NCBI GenBank assembly: GCA_001564275.1
Contig: LKND01000017.1
Location: 1 to 39,571, forward strand
Origin: Natrialbaceae archaeon Tc-Br11_E2g14
Lineage (GTDB): Archaea > Halobacteriota > Halobacteria > Halobacteriales > Natrialbaceae
Reading direction: 5' to 3'
DNA length: 39,571 bases
Shown one piece after another: positions 7,906 through 14,825 of the stretch. Made by a program: the position numbers and the translations under genes. The notes below the pieces were generated by a model. It did no database searches. It saw nothing but the letters and a program-made list of their open reading frames with translations, and was not told the DNA's origin. Positions within the stretch are counted from its first letter, which is position 1, and each line of letters starts with the position of its first letter.

Positions 7906-7984
7906 TACGGTTTACTGTAGTCTCTTACCGGTGATTGCCGACCCGGTATGGGCAATCACCGGTAAAAAGTTACAGCAATCCGTA
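7906..7984. repeat. 79-bp palindromic intergenic repeat, copy 1
   Basis: A perfect 15-bp inverted repeat (TTACCGGTGATTGCC at 7925-7939, complement at 7951-7965) sits inside imperfect arms extending to TACGG at 7906 and CCGTA at 7984, all symmetric about base 7945. A second copy, with about the same length and largely the same sequence, lies at 29694-29770. Both are intergenic. They look like a dispersed palindromic element family (REP/MITE-like) rather than a local operator. Confidence 0.7.
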
Positions 7985-8162
7985 TCAGTCAGTCCGAGGA
8001 ATCTCCGACTCGAGCGGTTCTCGCCACTCGAGGGCGCAACCAGTGTCGGTATCACTCGAGGTTCGAGCGGTTCAGCGGCGCGTCAGCACTCGGAGAGTGC
8101 AGCCACACCGGCGCTCGAGGCAAGTCCACGAACGAGGGGAGCCGTGTCGGTGACCGCCGATG

Positions 8163-8170
8163 TTTTATAC
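8163..8170 (+). promoter_or_regulatory. TATA box of psmB
   Basis: TTTTATAC is centred about 28 bp upstream of the ATG at 8195. It indicates a leaderless transcript and favours 8195 over the in-frame ATG at 8186. Confidence 0.6.
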
Positions 8171-8194
8171 CCTGTCGACCGTAGCATGTCAGTA

Positions 8195-8920
8195 ATGCGT
8201 ACGCCAAGTCACGACCCCTCGCAAATCGCCGACCAGTTGGCCGACGAGCCGTCGCCATACGAACCGGAACTCGGCACGCTCCCACAGAACGGTCTCTCGA
8301 CCGACGACCTCGAGTCGGTCAATAAGACCGGGACGACCACCATCGGCATCACGACGGCCGATGGTGTCGTCATCGCCACGGACATGCGCGCGAGTCTGGC
8401 CGGACGCTTCGTCTCGAACAAGAACGTCCAGAAGGTCGAACAGATCCACCCAACGGGTGCCCTGACGATGGTCGGCAGCGTCGGCGGTGCCCAGTCGTTC
8501 ATCAAGAGTCTGCGCGCCGAGGTCAACCTCTACAGCGCCCGACAGGGCGAGGAGATGTCCATCAGCGCCCTGGCGACACTCGCCGGGAACTTCGCGCGTG
8601 GTGGCCCGTTCTTCGCAATCAACCCCATTCTCGGGGGCGTCGACGAAGAGGGAAGCCACGTCTACAGCATCGACCCGGCTGGGGGGGTCATGCAAGACGA
8701 CTACACCGTGACCGGCTCCGGGATGCAACTGGCCTACGGTCACCTCGAGCAATCCTACGAGGACGATCTGTCGAACGAGGAGGCGATGACCATCGCCGCC
8801 CGCGGCATCAAGTCCGCCGCCGAGCGCGACACGGGTTCCGGCAACGGGGTCTTCCTCTGTGAAATCACGGACGAAGGCGTCGACATCCACGGTCACGACG
8901 ACTTCGACGAAGTGATCTGA
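8195..8920 (+). CDS. psmB: Proteasome beta subunit
   Basis: A 241-residue precursor of the catalytic beta subunit of the 20S proteasome. Residues 1-46 are the propeptide, removed by autocleavage after Gly46 in the NKTG/TTTIG junction to expose the nucleophile Thr47. Downstream, ATDMRASLAGRF and the GSGMQLAYG loop are typical of archaeal beta subunits, and the length agrees with haloarchaeal homologues. It degrades proteins fed by PAN/AAA ATPases in the cytoplasm together with alpha subunits encoded elsewhere. The ATG at 8195 is favoured by the TATA box at 8163-8170. The gene is monocistronic. Confidence 0.95.
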   Translation: MRTPSHDPSQIADQLADEPSPYEPELGTLPQNGLSTDDLESVNKTGTTTIGITTADGVVIATDMRASLAGRFVSNKNVQKVEQIHPTGALTMVGSVGGAQSFIKSLRAEVNLYSARQGEEMSISALATLAGNFARGGPFFAINPILGGVDEEGSHVYSIDPAGGVMQDDYTVTGSGMQLAYGHLEQSYEDDLSNEEAMTIAARGIKSAAERDTGSGNGVFLCEITDEGVDIHGHDDFDEVI

Positions 8921-9148
8921 GACCAGGGGGCCAATTTGCGTACGTCCCTGGACTATTGTACCGATCGCGAGCTTCGCGTCGGCCGAGGAGAATCAATCGT
9001 GGTGACTCAGGTCCACTGGACGTGCCCCAGATCCCATCTGAACCGACAGCTGTACCCGACGGGTTGACCACCTGATTTCGGGCGTCGAGACCGTCTCACC
9101 AGAACCCCATCAATTTCCGTTAGAGTCAAACGGGCAGCCGGGGAACTG

Positions 9149-9568
9149 ATGACCATGAGCGAACAGGAACAGCGGTCGATCAGGTGTCTCGTCGCGAAGG
9201 TTGGCCTCGACGGTCACGATCGCGGCGCACACGTCATCGCCCGGGCCTTCCGCGACGCCGGCTTCGAGGTCATCTACTCGGGACTCCACAAGGCACCCGA
9301 AGAGATCGTGCAGGCGGCGGTGCAAGAGGACGTCGACGTCCTCGGGATCTCGATTCTCTCCGGGGCGCACAACACCCTGGTCCCAAAGATCATGAGCGGG
9401 CTCGAGGAGTACGACGCCAAGGAGGACACGCTGGTCCTGGTCGGCGGCGTTGTACCCGACGAGGACAAACAACAACTCGAGGACCTGGGTGTCGCTGCGG
9501 TTTTCGGGCCGGGAACCTCGATCGAGGAAACCATCGAATTCGTTCGCGAGAACGCCCCCGAACGATGA
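9149..9568 (+). CDS. Methylmalonyl-CoA mutase, B12-binding subunit
   Basis: A 139-residue stand-alone cobalamin-binding domain with the base-off motif DGHDRG (Asp21, His23, Gly26; His23 is the lower ligand), then the conserved LGISILSGAH and the C-terminal VFGPGT loop. In archaea this domain is the separate small subunit of methylmalonyl-CoA mutase, which converts (R)-methylmalonyl-CoA to succinyl-CoA; the catalytic large subunit is not in the window. Its stop overlaps the start of meaB (ATGA), a classical pairing. Starts at 9149 or 9155 are both possible. Glutamate mutase small subunits share the motif, but the PGT ending and the meaB partner favour methylmalonyl-CoA mutase. Confidence 0.9.
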   Translation: MTMSEQEQRSIRCLVAKVGLDGHDRGAHVIARAFRDAGFEVIYSGLHKAPEEIVQAAVQEDVDVLGISILSGAHNTLVPKIMSGLEEYDAKEDTLVLVGGVVPDEDKQQLEDLGVAAVFGPGTSIEETIEFVRENAPER

Positions 9569-10683
9569 GCGAGGGACACGACCCGCTGCTCGAGGAACTC
9601 CTGGAGGGGAAACACCGGGCACTCGCACGAACGATATCGAAGGTCGAGAATCGAGCTCCGGGATACCGGGACCTGGTGTCGGCGCTCTCGGCACACACGG
9701 GTGGGGCCCAGGTCATCGGGATCACGGGAAGCCCCGGTGCCGGGAAGTCGACGCTCGTCGACAAACTGGCCGAGACCTATCGTGATCGCGGGGAGACCGT
9801 CGGCGTCATCGCGATCGATCCCTCCTCACCGTTCACCGGCGGCGCGGTCCTCGGGGACCGCATTCGGATGGCCTCGACCGTCGGAGACATGGACGTTTTC
9901 GTGCGGTCGATGAGTGCCCGCGGGACCCTCGGGGGGCTCTCGACCGCGACGGCGGACGCGGTCAAGGCGATGGACGCCTTCGGCAAGGACAAGATTATCA
10001 TCGAGACCGTCGGCGCCGGGCAGAACGAAATCGACATCGTCCGGACCGCCGATACGGTCGCCGTCCTCGTCCCGCCGGGGTCCGGAGATGCCGTCCAAAC
10101 CCTCAAGGCCGGCATCCTCGAGATCGCGGACGTCTTCGTGGTGAACAAGGCCGATCGCGAGGGGGCCGACCGGACGGTCCAGGAACTCCTCGAGATGATC
10201 GAACTCGGGGACGGAGACGGCTTCGCGAGCGTCGGCGCGGGCCACCACGGGGCCGAAGGGATGACCGGCACCGACGGTTGGAGCGACGGGCGGGAGCCCA
10301 ACGAAGCGACCACTCGAGACGAGGCGGACCAGGCCACCTGGACCCCTCCGGTCGTCGAGACCGTCGCCACCAAGGCTGTGGGTGTCGAGCAATTCATCGA
10401 CGAACTGGCCGCCCACCGGACCCATCTCGAGCGCTCGGGGACGCTGGCCGACCGCCGTCGGCTGCGCTACGCCGAAGAGATACGAACGTTGCTTCGAGAG
10501 GACGTCAACGGCCTGGTCGAAGCCCAACTGGCCGAATCGGGCGGGGTCGAGGGGCTCGCCGAGGCGGTCAGAACGGGTGACACCGATCCCTACACCATCG
10601 CCGGTGACGCCCTCGAACCGGTGGAGGCGTGTCTCGAAAAACTCGACACAGGGGGCAGGGCAGCCGTCTCCAGGGACCCCTAG
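9565..10683 (+). CDS. meaB: MeaB/ArgK-type G3E GTPase, mutase chaperone
   Basis: A 372-residue P-loop GTPase of the MeaB/MMAA group. It guards and reloads adenosylcobalamin in methylmalonyl-CoA mutase. Walker A is GSPGAGKS at residues 55-62; the IDPSSPFTGGAVLGDR and ETVGAGQNEIDI segments are family signatures, and NKAD is the guanine-specificity motif. Oddity: between the NKAD region and the C-terminal VETVATKAVGV there is a roughly 45-residue acidic, Gly-rich linker (about 210-255) that looks disordered. The ATG overlaps the mutase subunit stop by four bases, so translation is probably coupled. Its TAG stop overlaps the TAG stop of the convergent FeoB-like gene at a CTAG. Confidence 0.92.
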   Translation: MSEGHDPLLEELLEGKHRALARTISKVENRAPGYRDLVSALSAHTGGAQVIGITGSPGAGKSTLVDKLAETYRDRGETVGVIAIDPSSPFTGGAVLGDRIRMASTVGDMDVFVRSMSARGTLGGLSTATADAVKAMDAFGKDKIIIETVGAGQNEIDIVRTADTVAVLVPPGSGDAVQTLKAGILEIADVFVVNKADREGADRTVQELLEMIELGDGDGFASVGAGHHGAEGMTGTDGWSDGREPNEATTRDEADQATWTPPVVETVATKAVGVEQFIDELAAHRTHLERSGTLADRRRLRYAEEIRTLLREDVNGLVEAQLAESGGVEGLAEAVRTGDTDPYTIAGDALEPVEACLEKLDTGGRAAVSRDP

Positions 10684-12395
10684 AGGAGTACCGAACCAAT
10701 CCTGGCGATGCTCGCGGCGAAGACGATGGCAGCAGCGGCCTGCCGCCCCATCATTTTCAGCGCCCACCGGGCCGAGACCTCTCGAGCCACGGTGAACGCG
10801 GTCACGAGACAGGGGAGCAAGACGCCAGCGAGGTAGACCGCGACGAGCACCTCGAGCGGCGACAGTGCCGCAGCGGTGTCGCCTTCGGTCAACAGGGCGA
10901 TACCGTCCTTGCGGACCGAGGCCAATACGACGGTCAGCGCGGCGTCAGCTGGCAGATTGAACACGCCCATCACCGGGCCGAGCACGCCACCGAGCCCGTC
11001 GATCACCCCACCCTCCTCGAGCAACGCGGCGACGAAGGTGATCAGGACGAAGACCGGCAACGCCTTCACGAGGAACTCCCGAAGGGCGCTCCAGGCTTCG
11101 CGAGCGACGGCACGCGGATCGGGTCGGTGCAGGAACGTCCGTCTGTCGATCACCGTGTGGGACTGTCGGGCCGCCGCCGGAGCGATCACGGCGACGTAGA
11201 TGAGAGTCGTGACGGCCAACACCAGCAGATACGGGCCGACGAGCCACCACATCCCGACCGCCGCGAAGACGGCGAGGGTGGCTGGAAACTGGTAGGAACA
11301 GGCGGAGCCGAACGAGATCGCGGCAATGGTCGTACACCGCGTGCAATCGCTGCACGATCTGGTGTTGATTACCGCCGGGACGTTACAGCCAAAGCCCATG
11401 ACGACTCGAACGAGGTCCCGACCGGTAAGCCCGAACCGACGCATCGTCGGATGCAACGAGGTGGTCATGCGGGTGACGAGCCCGGTGTTCTTGTAGACGC
11501 CGATGACCACGGCGAAGATGAGCATCGTCGGACCGGCCCACACGAACAGGAACGGGCCCATCGAGAGGAACCCGTACTGGTTGGTGAGCATCGTTGCGAA
11601 CGGTTCGGGGAACGTGGCTGCCCAGGCGACCACCGGATCGAACGCCACCCCCACGATCGGATCGAGTTCACCGGCGAGCGTGTTGGCGAACCACACCGCG
11701 AGCGCCGCCGGCAACAACAACAGGACGATGCTGACGACCGGCCCGAGGACGGGTCGTTCGAAGACCCGTTCGGGAGGCTCGATCCGGGTGCCGACCGTTC
11801 TGGTCGCCGTCGGCGGGAACACGCCCGGCTGCTCGAGCGCCCGCATGAGTTTCGAGAACTCGTCGGTGGGTGGTTGCGCCCGGCCAGCACTGGCAGTCGG
11901 AACCCCGCCATCTGGTATCGACCGGGACAGCTCTCGAGCATCGACGGGAACGATCGGGACGCCGATGTCGGCGCTCAGCCGCTCGATGGCGCGGCGCGTT
12001 TCCGTGGTGTCCTCGACTTTGTCCCAGAAGGTGACGACGACCGCCCCGAGGTGATCCTCGACCAGCGGGAGCAGGTCCTCGAGGTCGTCGTCGATGTCCG
12101 TGGCCGGCACGACCAGCAGCACGGTCTCGTCGTCGGTGACCTGGGACAGGGCGTCACGGGTCGCTTCCGTATCCTGATCGAGGACGATCCCCGGCGTGTC
12201 GACGAACGCGTATTCCGCCGTCGTGTACCGCTCGCTTCGGACGGTCGTCCCGCGGAAGTTGCCGCTGGTTGGCCGGTCGCCTGTCAGCGAAGAGATCAGT
12301 TCGGATTTGCCCACGCTCTCCTTGCCGACCACGGCGACTGTCTCTCGCTCGGTGCTGTTCGTTCGCTTGGATTGTGTCGATGCAGATTGTTGCAT
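10680..12395 (-). CDS. FeoB-like GTPase/permease with cysteine motif
   Basis: A 571-residue fusion of an N-terminal G domain to a membrane domain with about nine to ten helices, as in ferrous iron transporter FeoB but shorter (usual FeoB about 600-750). G1 is GKESVGKS (24-31), G2 a GTT (49-51) and G3 DTPG (66-69). The NKxD G4 motif is replaced by WDKV (124-127), so guanine specificity may be weak. The gate motif GFGCNVPAV (Cys337) is followed by CSDCTRC (348-354) and Cys366. It starts 8 nt after the flavin oxidoreductase stop, so the two are co-transcribed. Metal(II), most likely iron, import is an inference. Confidence 0.8.
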   Translation of the reverse strand: MQQSASTQSKRTNSTERETVAVVGKESVGKSELISSLTGDRPTSGNFRGTTVRSERYTTAEYAFVDTPGIVLDQDTEATRDALSQVTDDETVLLVVPATDIDDDLEDLLPLVEDHLGAVVVTFWDKVEDTTETRRAIERLSADIGVPIVPVDARELSRSIPDGGVPTASAGRAQPPTDEFSKLMRALEQPGVFPPTATRTVGTRIEPPERVFERPVLGPVVSIVLLLLPAALAVWFANTLAGELDPIVGVAFDPVVAWAATFPEPFATMLTNQYGFLSMGPFLFVWAGPTMLIFAVVIGVYKNTGLVTRMTTSLHPTMRRFGLTGRDLVRVVMGFGCNVPAVINTRSCSDCTRCTTIAAISFGSACSYQFPATLAVFAAVGMWWLVGPYLLVLAVTTLIYVAVIAPAAARQSHTVIDRRTFLHRPDPRAVAREAWSALREFLVKALPVFVLITFVAALLEEGGVIDGLGGVLGPVMGVFNLPADAALTVVLASVRKDGIALLTEGDTAAALSPLEVLVAVYLAGVLLPCLVTAFTVAREVSARWALKMMGRQAAAAIVFAASIARIGSVLL

Positions 12396-12403
12396 TCAGT
12401 CTC

Positions 12404-13663
12404 TCAGCAATCGCATAGCTCCGGCTCACAACACGACAGGTCCTCGAGGTACATGTTCTGCTCCCGGTAGCGCTCGAGTGCGCCGGTGTCGACGCCCAGC
12501 CGGCGGCCGATGGTGTCGGCGATGACGGGGAATCGAGCGCGGAACTTGTAAATGAAGCAGAACTTGACGCCGTTGTGTGCCACGTCCGGGCCAGCGAGGA
12601 AGAGCCCGGGGGTAGTCGGTGACTCGTCGGTGTCCGTGAGCTCGATGGTCCCGTCCGTTCGCGGGAAGTGTGACTCCACCGGACCGAGCGTTGGCGCGAA
12701 CCCGGTCGCGATGAGTGGCCGAGTTGGCGTCCTGATCGTGGACACCGCCTCGCCATCGGGGTGTTCGAACCCCCCGGCGGGACGGCTGTAGATGGCGTAT
12801 TCGTCCTCGAGACGCTCGACGCGCTCGACGGACACGCCGCCCTCGACGAACAGTCGATCGGTGTCGACGACCCGCTGGAGGCGCTCGAGCGTGTACGGCG
12901 AGAGAACCTCGCTGGGGTCGGGGCCCCGTTCGATCCAGGGCTCGCCGCGGTCGAAGACGCGGACGGTCGCCCCCGCGTCCACGAGCCCGACGGCGGCGTC
13001 GATGCCGCTCTCGTAGCCCCCGATCACGAGGTACTCGTCACTCTCGGCGCGTTCGGCGTGAGTGCGCCAGGAGGAAACCTGGCTCGTGTGCAGACAGTGA
13101 TCGGCCCCTGGAAACGGGTCCGTTAGGGGGGTCGGGAACTGGCCGGCTGCCCAGACGACCTGCTCGCTCTCGAGGGGGCCCTCGCTGGTTTCGAGGACGA
13201 GCCCCGTCTTACCCCGGGTGGTTTCCGCGGCGTCTCCCTCGAGGGTGGTGCCGCCGTCGACGGCCGTCCGCTGGTCCCGCCGCTCGTCGTGGTGCGTAAC
13301 GTCGCCGGTCAGCCGGTCGACGCTCCTGACCTCGACCCCCGTCGTGACCGACAGCCCGTGAAACTCGACGACTGCCTCGAGGTAATCCGCGTACTCGTCG
13401 CCACTCGGGTGTTCACAGTCGAGCGTGTACGCGGGCGAGGTATCCGGCGTAACGGCATTCAGGTCAGTGAGCCCGAAACTGTTGCTCGGGAACGAGGGCG
13501 TGATGAATCGCATCTCCTCGGGCCACGCACGAAACGACGCGCCGATGCAATCCCGCTCGAGAACGCGAACGTCGAGGTCGAGCATCGAGCAGGCGACGCC
13601 GACGCCGATGCCGGCTGCGCCCGCACCGACAATGGTCACGTCGGGTCGTCGAGTCCCACTCAT
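12404..13663 (-). CDS. FAD/NAD(P) oxidoreductase with Cys-rich tail
   Basis: A 419-residue flavin-dependent oxidoreductase. The first Rossmann motif GAGAAG at 13-18 binds FAD, and the second, GGYESG at 215-220 after a VIGG strand, binds NAD(P)H. The overall order resembles flavin monooxygenases and thioredoxin-reductase-like proteins without a CxxC redox centre. The unusual part is the extreme C-terminus, CCEPELCDC (411-419): four cysteines in nine residues, suggesting a metal or redox tail. It lies between a small membrane protein (ATGA overlap) and the FeoB-like gene (8-nt gap) in one operon. I infer a role in reducing or handing over the transported metal; this is not proven. Confidence 0.75.
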   Translation of the reverse strand: MSGTRRPDVTIVGAGAAGIGVGVACSMLDLDVRVLERDCIGASFRAWPEEMRFITPSFPSNSFGLTDLNAVTPDTSPAYTLDCEHPSGDEYADYLEAVVEFHGLSVTTGVEVRSVDRLTGDVTHHDERRDQRTAVDGGTTLEGDAAETTRGKTGLVLETSEGPLESEQVVWAAGQFPTPLTDPFPGADHCLHTSQVSSWRTHAERAESDEYLVIGGYESGIDAAVGLVDAGATVRVFDRGEPWIERGPDPSEVLSPYTLERLQRVVDTDRLFVEGGVSVERVERLEDEYAIYSRPAGGFEHPDGEAVSTIRTPTRPLIATGFAPTLGPVESHFPRTDGTIELTDTDESPTTPGLFLAGPDVAHNGVKFCFIYKFRARFPVIADTIGRRLGVDTGALERYREQNMYLEDLSCCEPELCDC

Positions 13664-13980
13664 CGGGTGTTCGAGTGAGCCGGCGTGTTCGACCGTGATC
13701 GATTCTCTCCCCCCAGTTCGCGATCAGCGGCGACCGAGCGCGAGTCGGACCGGCTATCGATGAGGGCGGTGGCGAGCGTCGTCAGCGCCCACCAGCACCC
13801 GCCGGTGACGATAGCGGTGACGAGCCCCCCCACGACAACCTGGGCGAGGAGTGGGCCATCGAGTACGAGGGCGACGCCGACGCCGAGACAGCCGCCGATG
13901 ATGACTGATTTCAGGGCGAACTGTTGCCGTGTCCGCGGGCCCTGGACGTGTCGTCCGATCGTGTAGCGGTCGGGAGCCAT
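13660..13980 (-). CDS. Small membrane protein, first gene of FeoB-like operon
   Basis: A 106-residue protein with two predicted membrane helices (about residues 22-45 and 50-72), an Arg-rich N-terminus (RTRQQFALK) and a polar Ser/Arg-rich tail. I do not recognise a family. Its TGA overlaps the ATG of the oxidoreductase, so it is translationally coupled to it. The upstream DNA is very AT-rich (13981-14040) and contains TATA-like TATATTA sequences and a GCTA...TAGC dyad. It may be an accessory subunit or anchor of the metal-transport system. Confidence 0.6.
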   Translation of the reverse strand: MAPDRYTIGRHVQGPRTRQQFALKSVIIGGCLGVGVALVLDGPLLAQVVVGGLVTAIVTGGCWWALTTLATALIDSRSDSRSVAADRELGGENRSRSNTPAHSNTR

Positions 13981-14546
13981 ACTGATGCTAATATATGTAG
14001 CTATATTATTAAATCCTGCTAATTTTAGAGGATAATTTGCAAAGCAACTTCTCTCGAGCGATGGATTGGTTCGGATTCATCCACGGGAGTGCCGGCGGGG
14101 CGCGGGTAGCTTGGAGAAACGTACGGGCTGTGGGTGGTGAAACTGTAAGCGTTTGATATTCTCCCCGCCCCGAAGGGCGAGGATTCCTTCGTGGGATAGC
14201 ACGCCGTTCGTGCATCCCCGAAGGCACCCTGACCAGACTACGGGGGTCTGGCTGTGGTTTGTGAGTAGTGCGTCGGGCCTCACGAGGAGACGTGGTATGC
14301 TTGGGTATCCGCTTGCACCTCACTGGCCGTGCCATCGGCCCGACTCAACCACGCGGATTGAGTAGACATCTGACGCAGGGTTGCTTTTTGTTGATGGAGA
14401 CCCCAATCCAACTCCAATTTTCGTCCGATGTGCTTACGCTACGATATGCTGACGTTCGTTATAAAACTCGTGTCGGATTCATCCCCGCGCTAAAGCACGG
14501 GGCTTTTTCCTCGATTTTCCGTAAGGAGGGTGCGACAGCGACCGAG
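13981..14546. other. Non-coding region with IS-derived remnant
   Basis: No convincing gene is present. The AT-rich part at 13981-14040 is the probable promoter and operator area of the leftward FeoB-like operon. The remainder to 14515 holds the IS200/IS605-like ends. The apparent plus-strand frames (14153-14365, 14268-14720) cross these ends and run antisense to the 56-residue gene. Confidence 0.55.
14155..14515. mobile_element. MITE-like IS200/IS605 (IS1341-type) remnant
   Basis: Two hairpin ends typical of haloarchaeal IS200/IS605-family elements bound about 360 bp of non-coding DNA. One is CTCCCCGCCC-CGAA-GGGCGAGG at 14161-14182. The other is CCCCGCGC-TAAA-GCACGGGG, about 14483-14502, followed by CTTTTTCCTCG. 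A third hairpin (CCAGAC/GTCTGG, 14233-14251) lies inside. No TnpA or TnpB reading frame remains. It is probably a non-autonomous derivative or a heavily deleted copy. A TCGGATTCATCC 12-mer occurs at both 14071-14082 and 14473-14484. The hairpins resemble the region that gives the guide-like RNA of TnpB. Confidence 0.5.
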
Positions 14547-14717
14547 TTATCGATCGAGGTCGACCGTCAGATCCGTGGCAATCCAGGCGTCAGCGTTCTT
14601 TCGTTCCGTGAAAACGGCTTTCCCGGGGCGAGTCGTGTGACAGGTCACGAGGGGCGTGTCTTTTTCGTGAACCGCTTCGAGGGCATTCTCGTCCTCGTAC
14701 TGTGCTGGGGTGGCCAT
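14547..14717 (-). CDS. 56-residue haloarchaeal protein (DUF7331-like)
   Basis: A minus-strand gene from ATG (14717) to TAA (14547). The protein begins MATPAQYEDENALEAVHEKD and ends DAWIATDLTVDLDR. It is acidic at the N-terminus, has one cysteine (TCHTT) and a short beta-like AVFTERKNADAWI segment. The pattern resembles the small haloarchaeal DUF7331 family, function unknown. A TATA-like GTATATCA at about 14743-14750 lies near -29, and a perfect DtxR-type box (14727-14740) sits between that TATA and the start, so expression is probably repressed when iron or manganese is plentiful. It is divergent from the S9 peptidase. Confidence 0.7.
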   Translation of the reverse strand: MATPAQYEDENALEAVHEKDTPLVTCHTTRPGKAVFTERKNADAWIATDLTVDLDR

Positions 14718-14726
14718 TAGTAGAAG

Positions 14727-14740
14727 TTAGGCGAGCCTAA
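14727..14740. promoter_or_regulatory. DtxR-family metal-regulator box
   Basis: TTAGGCGAGCCTAA has perfect half-sites (TTAGG/CCTAA), matching the known DtxR/IdeR and haloarchaeal Idr/SirR operator pattern. It overlaps the region between the TATA element and start of the 56-residue gene, a classic repressor position. It is 57 bp upstream of the S9 peptidase TATA, so effects on that gene are less certain. Confidence 0.75.
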
Positions 14741-14825
14741 AGTGATATACGTTTTGGTCAGTCGACGATTCCGGGAACTGACCGGTTCCCTCGAATTTAC
14801 GTACACCCCCTCCCCTTCCAGAGAC

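Larger units (their letters stand above)
7722..8194. other. Intergenic region upstream of psmB
   Basis: It contains the palindromic element at 7906-7984 and the psmB promoter. An open frame continues upstream of psmB to 7931, but it crosses the palindrome and has no coding character. No other gene seen. Confidence 0.55.

Noticed and set aside
7931..8194. N-terminal extension of psmB by up to 88 codons
   Set aside because: It would cross a palindromic repeat and lacks coding character. The TATA box fits the ATG at 8195.
10629..12470. Plus-strand open frame of 613 codons
   Set aside because: It runs antisense to the FeoB-like gene. Its composition (Arg, Gly, His, Asp rich) is that of a shadow frame, whereas the minus strand has clear G-domain and transporter motifs.
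14268..14720. Plus-strand frame of 150 codons over the mobile-element remnant
   Set aside because: It crosses the end hairpin and lies antisense to the 56-residue gene. The composition is not haloarchaeal.
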